From JBAXXL01 sp038206725 (GTDB lineage: Bacteria > Bacteroidota > Ignavibacteria > Kapaibacteriales > UBA2268), in NCBI GenBank assembly GCA_038206725.1, contig JBBRAO010000047.1, forward strand, positions 1-19,351: a stretch of DNA of 19,351 nt. The letters are read 5' to 3'. This document shows, piece by piece, positions 6,148 through 12,699 of the stretch (its first letter is position 1; every line of letters starts with the position of its first letter). The notes under the pieces were generated by a model. The model was not told where the DNA came from. It saw nothing but the letters and a program-made list of their open reading frames with translations, and ran no database searches. The position numbers were made by a program, and so were the translations under genes.

Positions 6148-8289
6148 TTATTTTACAGGTGTTTCGATTGTGATTATTACTGTTCGGCAATAGTTTCTGC
6201 CTTCAGGTGAATCATTATCATAAAGAAGTACGTCGGAACCGATGTTGTTAATTTGAGCTTTTTCAGGTGCAACACCCAAATATTTATTTACAACAGCGGT
6301 ACGTTTCGATGCTAATTCCTTGTTGTATTCTAGTGAGCCAGTTCTGTCGGCATAACCGGATATTATAACATTGGAATTCGGTTCGATTTTCGATTTAATA
6401 TATTTTAACACCGATTCGTGTTCAGGTTTCAACTGGGATTTATCGTAGTCGAATAAAATCAGAGAGAACCTCTCGATACGCTTATCGCCTTTCATTTCGA
6501 AGCGTTTTTCTTTGATAGTAATTTGGTCTATTGTAGTCAACTTTTCTTTTTTCTCAATTGTACCAAATTCATTTTCAACCGTAAGAGTTACATCAACTTT
6601 GTCTTCCGTCATTGGAATAGGACGGTTCGCTATTAGCCATTCTTGCTTTTCAACATCGCCTGTTCCTTTGTATGTACGAAGTATTTCATTGCCTTGAGTT
6701 ATGGTATAGTTCCAATTCTTGATTTTTGCATCGGATTTTATGGATGGCACAATTTCCAAAACCGGTGGATTGATACTCTTGATTATATCCTTCAATTCAA
6801 TGGATTTCATTATTTCCGGATTCTTAGAATAGATTTCAGCTCTTTGGTTTTCCTGTTGACCTTCCGGATAACTATTGTTAGCCAGATTTACAGGTAAATT
6901 GCGTGCTTGAACCTTAATTCTTGCAGGATTAATCTGCCAAACGCTAATAAAATAATCTCTTACAGCATTTGCGCGTTCCGTTGATAAAACCATATTATTC
7001 GTTTCGGAATTCAAATTCTTGTTAGTTCCTGTAATAATGATTTCGGTTCTAGGATGTTGTTTCAAACGATAAGCCATAATATTTAGCAACTGAGAATAGA
7101 TGTTCATTATATCCCATTCCAAATCCTTCTCGGTAAATTTCTCGGTTTCTGCATTAGTTAGAAGTTTTAGCCCTGATTGTTTAATATCCGATGAGCCTTC
7201 CTCGAAAAACACATAAGGCAATAACGGGAATAATTCAGCCGATTCAATTTCTTCTATTTTAATCATAGGATTATCGGACCGTGAACCATCTTTATACAAG
7301 CCATAAGTTTTGAAATCTACAGCTAAGTTAACAGCCATAGGTCTTTTCAACTCATACTTAATATTTGTGGTCTTGGTTTTAATGATATAATCATCGGTTA
7401 CTTCGGTCTTCTCCGATACTTTGGTATCAATGACGCTTAGCTCAGGTTTTGTAAGCCCGGCAACAAGTTTTACGGTCGTATCGCGATTAATTATTTCTTT
7501 ATTAATTGTCTCTTTAATCTTAGGTGGGTAAATATCCCACAGCAAAGCCGCACCCAATTGCAGACCGTTCGCCTTCCAAGTTTCTGCCGCTAGGTTTGTT
7601 AAACCAAAATATAATCTTGCTTCAGGAATCAATTTTAGCCGTGAGCTTAAAGGAAGCTCATAACCGACACCAACGCCTAATTGCATTTGGAATTTGTTTG
7701 CGTTCGGCACAAGGGTATCGTTAATTTCATTGCGAATTTTTGAACCGCTCGTAAAGGTAACGTAATCCGGCTCAATCAATGTTTCGCGTTGAGAAAAAGT
7801 AGCCGTGGTTAAAAATCCTAATCTTAGCATTCCTGATAAGCGCAAACGTTTTATCGGTGAATACACAATCTCGGGTTCAAGCCCAATTAATGCGAATTTT
7901 GAATCTATAACATATTCAGATATCGCGTTTCCTACGGTTTTTGGATTTCCGGTTAACTCATCAAGAACTTCGATGTGACCGATCACATTTTTCGTTGTCA
8001 ATTTGGCCGGCAGGGTTGTATAACCCAACCTGATGTCGAAATTCAAAACATTATTTATAGGAAGTTCAAATATACCGCCCAATGAAAATCCGCTACCTAT
8101 TCCGCTTGTGTATCCTGGACTACAACTCTGGCAAGGGTCAACTTTTGTAAAATTGGCGGAGTGGAAAGATAAGTTATAATCGGCATAGCCGCCGATTGAA
8201 AAAAATGGTTTTTCGGCACGAACTTCTGAGTTCCAATTTGACAAAAGTGAAATCGAAACTACGACCAAAGCTATTAATATTTTTTTCAT
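6148..8289 (-). CDS. Outer-membrane protein with beta-barrel-like N-terminus and two OmpA-like domains
   Basis: 713 residues. The signal peptide is MKKILIALVVVSISLL, with probable cleavage after VRA (25). Residues about 28-265 alternate polar and hydrophobic (FSIGGYADYNLSFHSANF, LRLSGMLRLGFLT, LIPEARLYFGL), like an outer-membrane beta-barrel. A linker leads to a first OmpA-like domain (about 355-490: YVFFEEGSSDI ... LSTERANAV); its usual DAP-binding Asp is replaced (GTNK). After an Ig-like spacer (about 500-600) comes a second, canonical OmpA domain (608-713: FDYDKSQLKPEHESVL, GYADRTGSLEYNKELASKR) that keeps D648 and R663, the pair that binds peptidoglycan. The protein probably ties the outer membrane to the cell wall. 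It starts 6 nt after the atpC stop, so it is likely co-transcribed with the ATP synthase genes; no clear Shine-Dalgarno is seen, suggesting coupled translation. Confidence 0.85.
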   Translation of the reverse strand: MKKILIALVVVSISLLSNWNSEVRAEKPFFSIGGYADYNLSFHSANFTKVDPCQSCSPGYTSGIGSGFSLGGIFELPINNVLNFDIRLGYTTLPAKLTTKNVIGHIEVLDELTGNPKTVGNAISEYVIDSKFALIGLEPEIVYSPIKRLRLSGMLRLGFLTTATFSQRETLIEPDYVTFTSGSKIRNEINDTLVPNANKFQMQLGVGVGYELPLSSRLKLIPEARLYFGLTNLAAETWKANGLQLGAALLWDIYPPKIKETINKEIINRDTTVKLVAGLTKPELSVIDTKVSEKTEVTDDYIIKTKTTNIKYELKRPMAVNLAVDFKTYGLYKDGSRSDNPMIKIEEIESAELFPLLPYVFFEEGSSDIKQSGLKLLTNAETEKFTEKDLEWDIMNIYSQLLNIMAYRLKQHPRTEIIITGTNKNLNSETNNMVLSTERANAVRDYFISVWQINPARIKVQARNLPVNLANNSYPEGQQENQRAEIYSKNPEIMKSIELKDIIKSINPPVLEIVPSIKSDAKIKNWNYTITQGNEILRTYKGTGDVEKQEWLIANRPIPMTEDKVDVTLTVENEFGTIEKKEKLTTIDQITIKEKRFEMKGDKRIERFSLILFDYDKSQLKPEHESVLKYIKSKIEPNSNVIISGYADRTGSLEYNKELASKRTAVVNKYLGVAPEKAQINNIGSDVLLYDNDSPEGRNYCRTVIITIETPVK

Positions 8290-8295
8290 AAAATT

Positions 8296-8559
8296 CTAAA
8301 TTTTAGTGGCAGAATCTACAAATATAGCTACTTCATTCTTATTTACTTCTATAAAACCGATTCCGTTTTGATAGTTATGCTCTTTATTTTCATCATCGGT
8401 GAATCGGATGACTCCTTCATCCAACGAGGAAACTATTGGAGCGTGGTTAATTAACACTTCAAACGGAGAAAGTTTCCCCGGAACTTTAATGCTTTTTACA
8501 CTTCCGGTATAAACATTAATTTCCGGTGTTATAATCTCTAATTTTAGGAATGTATCCAT
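8296..8559 (-). CDS. atpC: ATP synthase F1 epsilon subunit, short form
   Basis: 87 residues. It is the N-terminal beta-sandwich of the epsilon subunit, which joins the gamma shaft to the c-ring in F1Fo ATP synthase. Visible hallmarks are LEIITPEINVYTG, VKSIKVPGKLSPFEVLINHAP (shown to residue 43; family consensus 'v..PG..G.f.iL..HaP') and the last strand GIGFIEVNKNEVAIFVD. Most bacterial epsilon subunits have about 130-140 residues; the C-terminal two-helix domain that brakes ATP hydrolysis is absent here. Such short forms are known in Bacteroidota and Chlorobi, so this is probably natural. It begins 21 bp after the atpD stop and is followed at 6 nt by the OmpA-like gene. Confidence 0.95.
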   Translation of the reverse strand: MDTFLKLEIITPEINVYTGSVKSIKVPGKLSPFEVLINHAPIVSSLDEGVIRFTDDENKEHNYQNGIGFIEVNKNEVAIFVDSATKI

Positions 8560-8580
8560 TTTTAAATTTCAATTTAATTA

Positions 8581-9987
8581 TTAATTATTCTTTTTATATG
8601 CTTCCCAGACTTCGTCGATGGTTCCTTTATACATAAAATAGGATTCATCAACCGCGTCTAATTCGCCTGCTAATATTGCTTTAAATCCGGCAATAGTATC
8701 TTTAATTGTTACATAACGTCCGGGAGTTCCTGTAAATTGTTCAGCAACATTGAAAGGTTGCGAGAAGAAGCGTTGGATTTTTCTTGCTCTGTAAACAGTA
8801 ACTTTATCTTCATCAGATAATTCATCAATACCCAAGATATTAATAATATCTTGTAAATCTTTATATGTTTGCAAAACATTAACGCATTGGATAGCTGTAT
8901 CGTAATGCTCTTGACCCAAAATCAACGGATCCATAATACGCGAGCTTGAATCCAATGGATCAACTGCCGGATAGATACCCAATTCAGTAATTTTTCTGGA
9001 AAGTACTGTCTTAGCATCCAAATGGGAGAACACGCTGGCAGGTGCAGGGTCAGTTAAATCGTCGGCAGGAACATAAACCGCTTGTACGGATGTGATAGAG
9101 CCTTTTTTGGTTGAAGCAATACGCTCTTCCAATTCACCGATTTCCGATGCCAATGTAGGTTGGTAGCCCACAGCCGAAGGCATACGTCCCAACAATGCTG
9201 ATACTTCGGAACCTGCTTGAATAAAGCGGAAAATATTATCAATAAATAATAACACGTCCCTACCTTCGTCATCTCTAAAATACTCTGTCATTGTCAAAGC
9301 TGTTAAAGCAACGCGGCTACGTGCTCCCGGTGGTTCGTTCATTTGTCCGAAAATCAACGAGGTTTTATCCAATACACCCGAATCTTTCATTTCTAAATAC
9401 AAGTCGTTACCTTCACGAGTTCTTTCGCCAACACCCGCAAAGCAAGAATATCCGCCGTGATGTTTTGCGATATTATGAATCAATTCTTGAATGATTACCG
9501 TTTTACCAACACCGGCACCGCCGAAAAGTCCAGTTTTACCACCTTTTGTAAATGGTTGGATAAGGTCAATAACCTTTATACCGGTTTCGAACATTTCTTT
9601 AGTTGTTGTCAATTCATCAAATGGAGGTGCTGGTCTATGGATTGAGCGATATATATCCGATACTATCGGTGGCTTGCCATCAATCGGATTTCCTAACACA
9701 TTTATCATTCTACCTAAGGAATTAGGTCCAACCGGAACTTGAATCGGTACACCTTTGTCAATTACTTTCATACCGCGAATTAAGCCGTCGGTTGAATCCA
9801 TTGCTATGGTGCGAACTCTATCTTCGCCTAGATGCTGTTGCACTTCACAAACCAAGATTCTATCTTCGTTTGTTTCTATTGACTTCATTGGTATTTCTAA
9901 TGCGTTCAATACAGCCGGTAGTTTGCCTTCTTCAAATTCTACGTCAACTACAGGACCTATCACTTGAACTATTTTACCTTCATTCAT
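8581..9987 (-). CDS. atpD: ATP synthase F1 beta subunit
   Basis: 468 residues, full length. It is the catalytic subunit of F1Fo ATP synthase on the cytoplasmic face of the inner membrane. Walker A is GGAGVGKT (156-163), the catalytic glutamate E188 lies in GVGERTREG, Walker B is DVLLFID (245-251 region), and the C-terminal DELSDED loop (family DELSEED) is present. PSAVGYQPTLASEIGELEER is the conserved catalytic-face segment. The ATG at 9987 has AAGGA about 7 nt upstream. Only atpC follows; alpha, gamma, delta and Fo genes are not in the window, fitting the split ATP synthase loci of Bacteroidota/Chlorobi. A good promoter lies about 50 bp upstream. Confidence 0.98.
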   Translation of the reverse strand: MNEGKIVQVIGPVVDVEFEEGKLPAVLNALEIPMKSIETNEDRILVCEVQQHLGEDRVRTIAMDSTDGLIRGMKVIDKGVPIQVPVGPNSLGRMINVLGNPIDGKPPIVSDIYRSIHRPAPPFDELTTTKEMFETGIKVIDLIQPFTKGGKTGLFGGAGVGKTVIIQELIHNIAKHHGGYSCFAGVGERTREGNDLYLEMKDSGVLDKTSLIFGQMNEPPGARSRVALTALTMTEYFRDDEGRDVLLFIDNIFRFIQAGSEVSALLGRMPSAVGYQPTLASEIGELEERIASTKKGSITSVQAVYVPADDLTDPAPASVFSHLDAKTVLSRKITELGIYPAVDPLDSSSRIMDPLILGQEHYDTAIQCVNVLQTYKDLQDIINILGIDELSDEDKVTVYRARKIQRFFSQPFNVAEQFTGTPGRYVTIKDTIAGFKAILAGELDAVDESYFMYKGTIDEVWEAYKKNN

Positions 9988-10033
9988 ACATATCCTTTAT
10001 GAACATTTATTAATTTTAATTATTATCAATTTT

Positions 10034-10064
10034 CAAATATATCATTATTATTTAATATGTCAAA
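10034..10064 (-). promoter_or_regulatory. Promoter of the atpD-atpC operon (Bacteroidota type)
   Basis: On the minus strand TTTG (10061-10064) is followed after 19 nt by TATATTTG (10034-10041), an exact match to the Bacteroidota pair TTTG / TAnnTTTG with correct spacing. The same stretch also reads TTGACA and TATATT about 16 nt apart, like a sigma-70 promoter. Expected transcription start is near 10027, giving a leader of about 40 nt before the ATG at 9987. Confidence 0.65.
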
Positions 10065-10082
10065 GTTTCGGTTGAAATTATT

Positions 10083-11096
10083 TTAAATAATTTTCAATAT
10101 TTTTTTCGCCGTTTCGGTCAAGGTATCGGAAGTTATTAAATTCATACAGTTAAAATGACCCTTCGGACAGCTTTTTCTTCCGATATGTGTACAAGGTCGG
10201 CATTTTAGTTCTGTGCTGATAATCGTAAAATTTTCGCGATAATGAGCAAAACCGAATTCTTTGACTGTGGAACCGAAAATAGCTATTACGGGAATCTTTC
10301 TTGCCGCGGCAATGTGCATCAATCCGCTGTCGTTAGTAATCAGCAAATCGCAGGAGCTCAACTGTACAGCGGTTTCCAATATAGTTGTGGCACTTGCCAA
10401 ATTGGTTGATATACCGCCGAGACCCGCTTCTATTGCCGTGCATTGCTCCTTTTCATCATTGGAACCAAGTAAAACAAAACGACAATCTCCTAAAGTTGAT
10501 AATTTTTTTGCGAATTCGAGCAATTTTTCAGCGGGGTACCTCTTTGTAAAATGCTTTGCGCCGGGTGCGATTGCGATTTTATAAACATTATCAATCTTAT
10601 CTTCTTTCTTGACTTCATCTTTTAACCAAATTTCAGTTTCAATATCCCAATTTTTGTTCTCTATAAAATTCAAAGAGTCTAAATAATTTTTTGCTACTGA
10701 GTAATTTTCCGGGAAAAGATTCTTTTTAAAATAAACTAATGCAAGTTTTTGAATACGATTTTTCTTTATTCTGGTAATATTATCAGCCAATCCTTTGGAA
10801 AAAAAACGAGAGCGATGGGTGTTGTGCAAATCAATAAAATAATCGTATTTTCTATTGCCCGACAATAAATCAATTTTCTGAATATTGTATTCGGCTTTGG
10901 TCCAAGATTTATCATAAATGATCAGATTGTCAATATAAGGATTGTGTTTATATATATCACTGAAAGACAAAGTGGTTACGAAATCAATTTGACAGCCTGG
11001 GTAGAGCTCTTTCAGCATTTTTGGTAAAAAAGTTGTCAAAACGATATCACCTAAAGAGCTTAATCTGAAAAGTAAAAACCGAATTTGTTTTTTCAT
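10083..11096 (-). CDS. Glycosyltransferase family 9 (heptosyltransferase-like)
   Basis: 337 residues from ATG 11096. It resembles lipopolysaccharide heptosyltransferases (WaaC/WaaF/RfaF type), GT-B enzymes that add sugars to lipid A core on the inner face of the inner membrane. The N-terminal signature RLSSLGDIVLTTFLPKML is at about 11-28. The second domain has IAIAPGAKHFTKRYPAEKL, VLLGSNDEKE, and the donor-site region LLITNDSGLMHIAAARKIPV (family D.G..H.A...g.p...ifG), then IFGST and CRPC. The reading frame is open to an ATG at 11180, but that would overlap the divergent STAS gene and its leader and adds 28 residues outside the family, so 11096 is chosen. No strong ribosome binding site is seen. 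The sugar and acceptor cannot be told. Confidence 0.88.
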   Translation of the reverse strand: MKKQIRFLLFRLSSLGDIVLTTFLPKMLKELYPGCQIDFVTTLSFSDIYKHNPYIDNLIIYDKSWTKAEYNIQKIDLLSGNRKYDYFIDLHNTHRSRFFSKGLADNITRIKKNRIQKLALVYFKKNLFPENYSVAKNYLDSLNFIENKNWDIETEIWLKDEVKKEDKIDNVYKIAIAPGAKHFTKRYPAEKLLEFAKKLSTLGDCRFVLLGSNDEKEQCTAIEAGLGGISTNLASATTILETAVQLSSCDLLITNDSGLMHIAAARKIPVIAIFGSTVKEFGFAHYRENFTIISTELKCRPCTHIGRKSCPKGHFNCMNLITSDTLTETAKKILKII

Positions 11097-11143
11097 ATAT
11101 GAATTATTTATTAAATTAGTATTTTTAAAAATGTTGAATAATA

Positions 11144-11151
11144 CAAAATTA
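11144..11151 (-). promoter_or_regulatory. Possible -7 element of the glycosyltransferase gene
   Basis: TAATTTTG on the minus strand matches TAnnTTTG exactly, about 50 nt upstream of ATG 11096. The expected TTTG some 19 nt further up is only TTTT-like. It would place the promoter inside the short divergent spacer shared with the STAS gene. Confidence 0.3.
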
Positions 11152-11174
11152 CAAAATAAATAGGCGAGATAAAA

Positions 11175-11537
11175 ATGCAATCAATTGTTGACCAAAGAGA
11201 TAATATTATTATATTTACATTAATCAATCCTAATGTAACAGGCGAAGTCTCCGCGCAACTAAAAGCTAAAATGTTGATATTGGCGCAACCCGATATAGAT
11301 GCGTTAATTATAGATATCACAAGTGTAAAAACCGTTGACAGCTCAGGTATAGGAGCGTTTTTATTAGCGAACCGTCAATTGCGGGAAAATGGTATTCCGG
11401 TAGTACTTTGCGGCGTTAATGATTTTATTTTATCTATTATGAAAATGACCAGAATAGACAATCAATTTGTTTTCTTTGACACAGTCGAAGATGCACTTGA
11501 CGATATGACAGAAGAAGAATTTGAAGATTTGCTTTAA
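11175..11537 (+). CDS. STAS-domain anti-sigma factor antagonist (SpoIIAA-like)
   Basis: 120 residues, nearly all one STAS domain. Family members bind a serine-kinase anti-sigma factor and are switched off when that kinase phosphorylates a conserved serine. The site is clear: TVDSSGIGAFLLANR, with D55-S56-S57-G58; S57 aligns with Ser58 of SpoIIAA. Strands DALIIDITSV and IPVVLCGVN are typical. The C-terminus adds an acidic tail (DMTEEEFEDLL). A purine-rich AGGCGAG lies about 8 nt before ATG 11175. No kinase, phosphatase or sigma factor is adjacent, so its partners are encoded elsewhere. It is monocistronic, divergent from the glycosyltransferase, and followed by a hairpin with a T-rich tail. 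Confidence 0.9.
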   Translation: MQSIVDQRDNIIIFTLINPNVTGEVSAQLKAKMLILAQPDIDALIIDITSVKTVDSSGIGAFLLANRQLRENGIPVVLCGVNDFILSIMKMTRIDNQFVFFDTVEDALDDMTEEEFEDLL

Positions 11538-11569
11538 TACATATCAGTTCATAAAGTAAAAGAATTAAT

Positions 11570-11610
11570 AACTCGTTACCAAGCTCCTGCCTGGCAACGA
11601 GTTTTTCTTT
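11570..11610 (+). terminator. Terminator hairpin of the STAS gene, built from a dispersed palindrome
   Basis: Arms 11570-11581 and 11592-11603 give a 12-bp stem with one mismatch around a 10-nt loop, followed by TTTCTTT. On the minus strand the core reads CAGGAGCTTGG, closely matching the core CAGGAGCTTTGG of the palindrome at 12577-12604, so both belong to one repeat family. It lies about 30 bp past the STAS stop. Confidence 0.7.
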
Positions 11611-11621
11611 AAAATGCAACA

Positions 11622-11710
11622 CCGGTCATCGAGCGGGATCGAGATACACGAGCGAAAGAAGAATTAATCCGGTCATCGAGCGGAGTCGAGATGCCCAAGC
11701 GAAAGAAGAA
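11622..11710. repeat. Pair of 42-bp direct repeats
   Basis: Copies at 11622-11663 and 11669-11710 both begin CCGGTCATCGAGCGG and end AGCGAAAGAAGAA, differ at about five positions, and are separated by 5 bp. The class (GGTCATCGAGCGGAGTCGAGAT) resembles intergenic repeats found in unrelated genomes. No function is evident. Confidence 0.85.
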
Positions 11711-11751
11711 AAGTCCACTAACCATTTATGAAATATATGTATAGCCGAATT

Positions 11752-11781
11752 GTCATTCCCGCGAAAGCGGGAATCTATCTT
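11752..11781. repeat. REP-like hairpin repeat, copy 1
   Basis: GTCATTCCCGCGAAAGCGG continues as GAATCTATCTT. The core ATTCCCGC/GCGGGAAT is an 8-bp inverted repeat around GAAA. The same 30-bp element occurs at 19123-19152 with two differences. This ATTCCCGCGNAAGCGGGAAT class is known to be widespread between bacterial genes. Confidence 0.85.
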
Positions 11782-11793
11782 CAAACAAAATAA

Positions 11794-11835
11794 AAATGCC
11801 GCCGGATGAAACGTCTGACGGCATTTGCCTTTTTT
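11794..11835 (+). terminator. Terminator-like hairpin downstream of the repeats
   Basis: Perfect 8-bp arms AAATGCCG (11794-11801) and CGGCATTT (11819-11826) enclose a 17-nt loop and are followed by GCCTTTTTT. No plus-strand gene lies directly before it, so it may back up the STAS terminator or be part of a mobile repeat. Confidence 0.45.
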
Positions 11836-11921
11836 AATCGTCTTTTTTCCCAATGCCACGCTACTAACGCTGTGGCGGAGGGGATGGGAGAAATTCAGCT
11901 ACTTTGTGAAATGAATTATAT

Positions 11922-12143
11922 CTAATTGTAAGTATTATATTCATCAATTGATATAGTAGCCACGCGCAACAAACTACGTAGTGTTCCTCTTGCAACTTCT
12001 TTATGGTCGGGAATGGAAAGAGTAATAATCTCACCGGGTTTTATCATTATTACAATACTTCCCTTTTGTCTAGCCACAATCCAACCGAATCGTTCAAAAA
12101 ATCGGACTAGTTCTCTACCGCTGACTATATTAAGCTTTCCCAC
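11922..12143 (-). CDS. hicA: HicA-family toxin with altered active site
   Basis: 73 residues. HicA toxins are small double-stranded-RNA-binding-fold mRNA endonucleases, blocked by HicB. Family features are SGRELVRFFERFGW (8-21), RQKGS (25-29), LSIPDHKEVARGTLRSLLR (42-60). Normally GS is followed by the catalytic histidine (RQ.GSH); here residue 30 is isoleucine (codon ATT, two changes from a His codon). The toxin may therefore be inactive or weakened, yet the rest of the fold is intact. It starts with GTG, overlapping the hicB stop by one base (TAGTG), so the pair is translationally coupled, with the antitoxin first. Reading frame and length are normal. Repeats occupy the downstream spacer. 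Confidence 0.87.
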   Translation of the reverse strand: MGKLNIVSGRELVRFFERFGWIVARQKGSIVIMIKPGEIITLSIPDHKEVARGTLRSLLRVATISIDEYNTYN

Positions 12144-12349
12144 TATGCAAAAACCTCAACCTGTGCGGTTTCTACGGTCAAAGGATATCCTAATTCGGAA
12201 CGTACTTCAAGGCAGGCTTGAATAGCTTCTTTTACATTTTCTATCGCTTCGAATTTGGTTTTACCTTGGGAGACACATCCTGGAATAGAGATACATTCCG
12301 CTACCCAAACTCCATCTTCATCTCTATCTATGGATATATTAAATTTCAT
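12143..12349 (-). CDS. hicB: HicB-family antitoxin
   Basis: 68 residues. The sequence FNISIDRDEDGVWVAECISI followed by PGCVSQGKT and EAIENVKEAIQACLE is the short HicB fold (a degraded RNase H-like domain) that binds and blocks HicA. No C-terminal DNA-binding domain (ribbon-helix-helix or HTH) is present, so self-repression by this protein alone is not expected. ATG 12349 is preceded by an A/G-rich stretch but no strong Shine-Dalgarno. It overlaps hicA by one base. The upstream 120 bp, AT-rich, presumably hold the promoter. Such gene pairs are often acquired by transfer, and repeats on both sides fit an accessory locus. Confidence 0.88.
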   Translation of the reverse strand: MKFNISIDRDEDGVWVAECISIPGCVSQGKTKFEAIENVKEAIQACLEVRSELGYPLTVETAQVEVFA

Positions 12350-12576
12350 TTTCTTATCAATCAGTTTATAAAGTTATTGTAAAAACGTTCCTAAAATCTG
12401 AATATTTTATCATTCATCACCCACAAAATAAAAATTACGAAACAAATCCGGTTCTAAATTAAGAAAAATAAAGATTACAGCCAAAACCGGCGGTGTTTTT
12501 CTTTCACCCTTTTAGGGTTTCGTTCCGTACAGATCAATTTTTCTATAAACATTCCGCCCCTACGGGATTGAAGAAA

Positions 12577-12604
12577 TTGTTCCAAAGCAGGAGCTTTGGA
12601 ACAA
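12577..12604. repeat. Perfect 12-bp inverted repeat of the CAGGAGCTTTGG family
   Basis: TTGTTCCAAAGC and GCTTTGGAACAA are perfect inverted copies around the loop AGGA. The core CAGGAGCTTTGG relates it to the STAS terminator at 11570-11603. There is no T-run on either side, so it is not an obvious terminator. Confidence 0.8.
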
Positions 12605-12637
12605 GAAGTAAAATAAGCTTTTTCAGGATTGTCCCTT

Positions 12638-12667
12638 AAAAAAAAGAGACGACCGGTTAGGGTCGTC
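12638..12667 (-). terminator. Rho-independent terminator of the YitT-family gene
   Basis: On the minus strand GACGACC, a 6-nt loop and GGTCGTC form a perfect GC-rich stem, followed by TC and a run of eight T. It lies about 32 bp past the stop codon at 12700. Confidence 0.85.
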
Positions 12668-12699
12668 GCTCTACAGTTTATATTAATCCATAACAATTG

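Larger units (their letters stand above)
11538..11921. other. Gene-free repeat-rich spacer between the STAS gene and hicA
   Basis: About 380 bp without a credible gene. In order it holds a hairpin terminator (11570-11610), two 42-bp direct repeats (11622-11663, 11669-11710), a REP-like hairpin (11752-11781), and a second terminator-like hairpin (11794-11835), then about 85 bp containing an imperfect GCCAC.C/GC.GTGGC inverted repeat. A small open frame across it is made only of repeat sequence. Confidence 0.7.
12350..12699. other. Gene-free spacer between hicB and the YitT-family gene
   Basis: About 350 bp without a credible gene. Positions 12350-12475 are AT-rich and featureless, and probably carry the hicBA promoter, which I could not place. 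From 12530 come repeat-like segments, including ATTCCGCCCCTACGGGATTG (12551-12570) and a strong palindrome (12577-12604), then the YitT terminator (12638-12667). A 73-codon minus-strand open frame here consists of this material and is not called. Confidence 0.65.

Noticed and set aside
10068..10100. AT-rich hairpin over the 3' end of the glycosyltransferase as a terminator
   Set aside because: The stem is imperfect, nearly all A-T, and partly inside the coding sequence with no clear T-run; too weak to call.
11097..11180. Longer start (ATG 11180) for the glycosyltransferase
   Set aside because: It would overlap the divergent STAS gene start and adds 28 residues not typical of family 9 glycosyltransferases.
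11626..11859. Minus-strand 77-codon open frame
   Set aside because: It is composed of the 42-bp repeats, the REP-like hairpin and a terminator; its peptide (KIDSRFRGNDN) is a familiar artefact of translating such repeats.
12013..12225. Plus-strand 70-codon open frame
   Set aside because: It is antisense to the well-supported hicA/hicB pair and has no recognisable features.
12475..12696. Minus-strand 73-codon open frame
   Set aside because: It covers a palindrome, repeat-like segments and the YitT terminator; no ribosome binding site or family resemblance.
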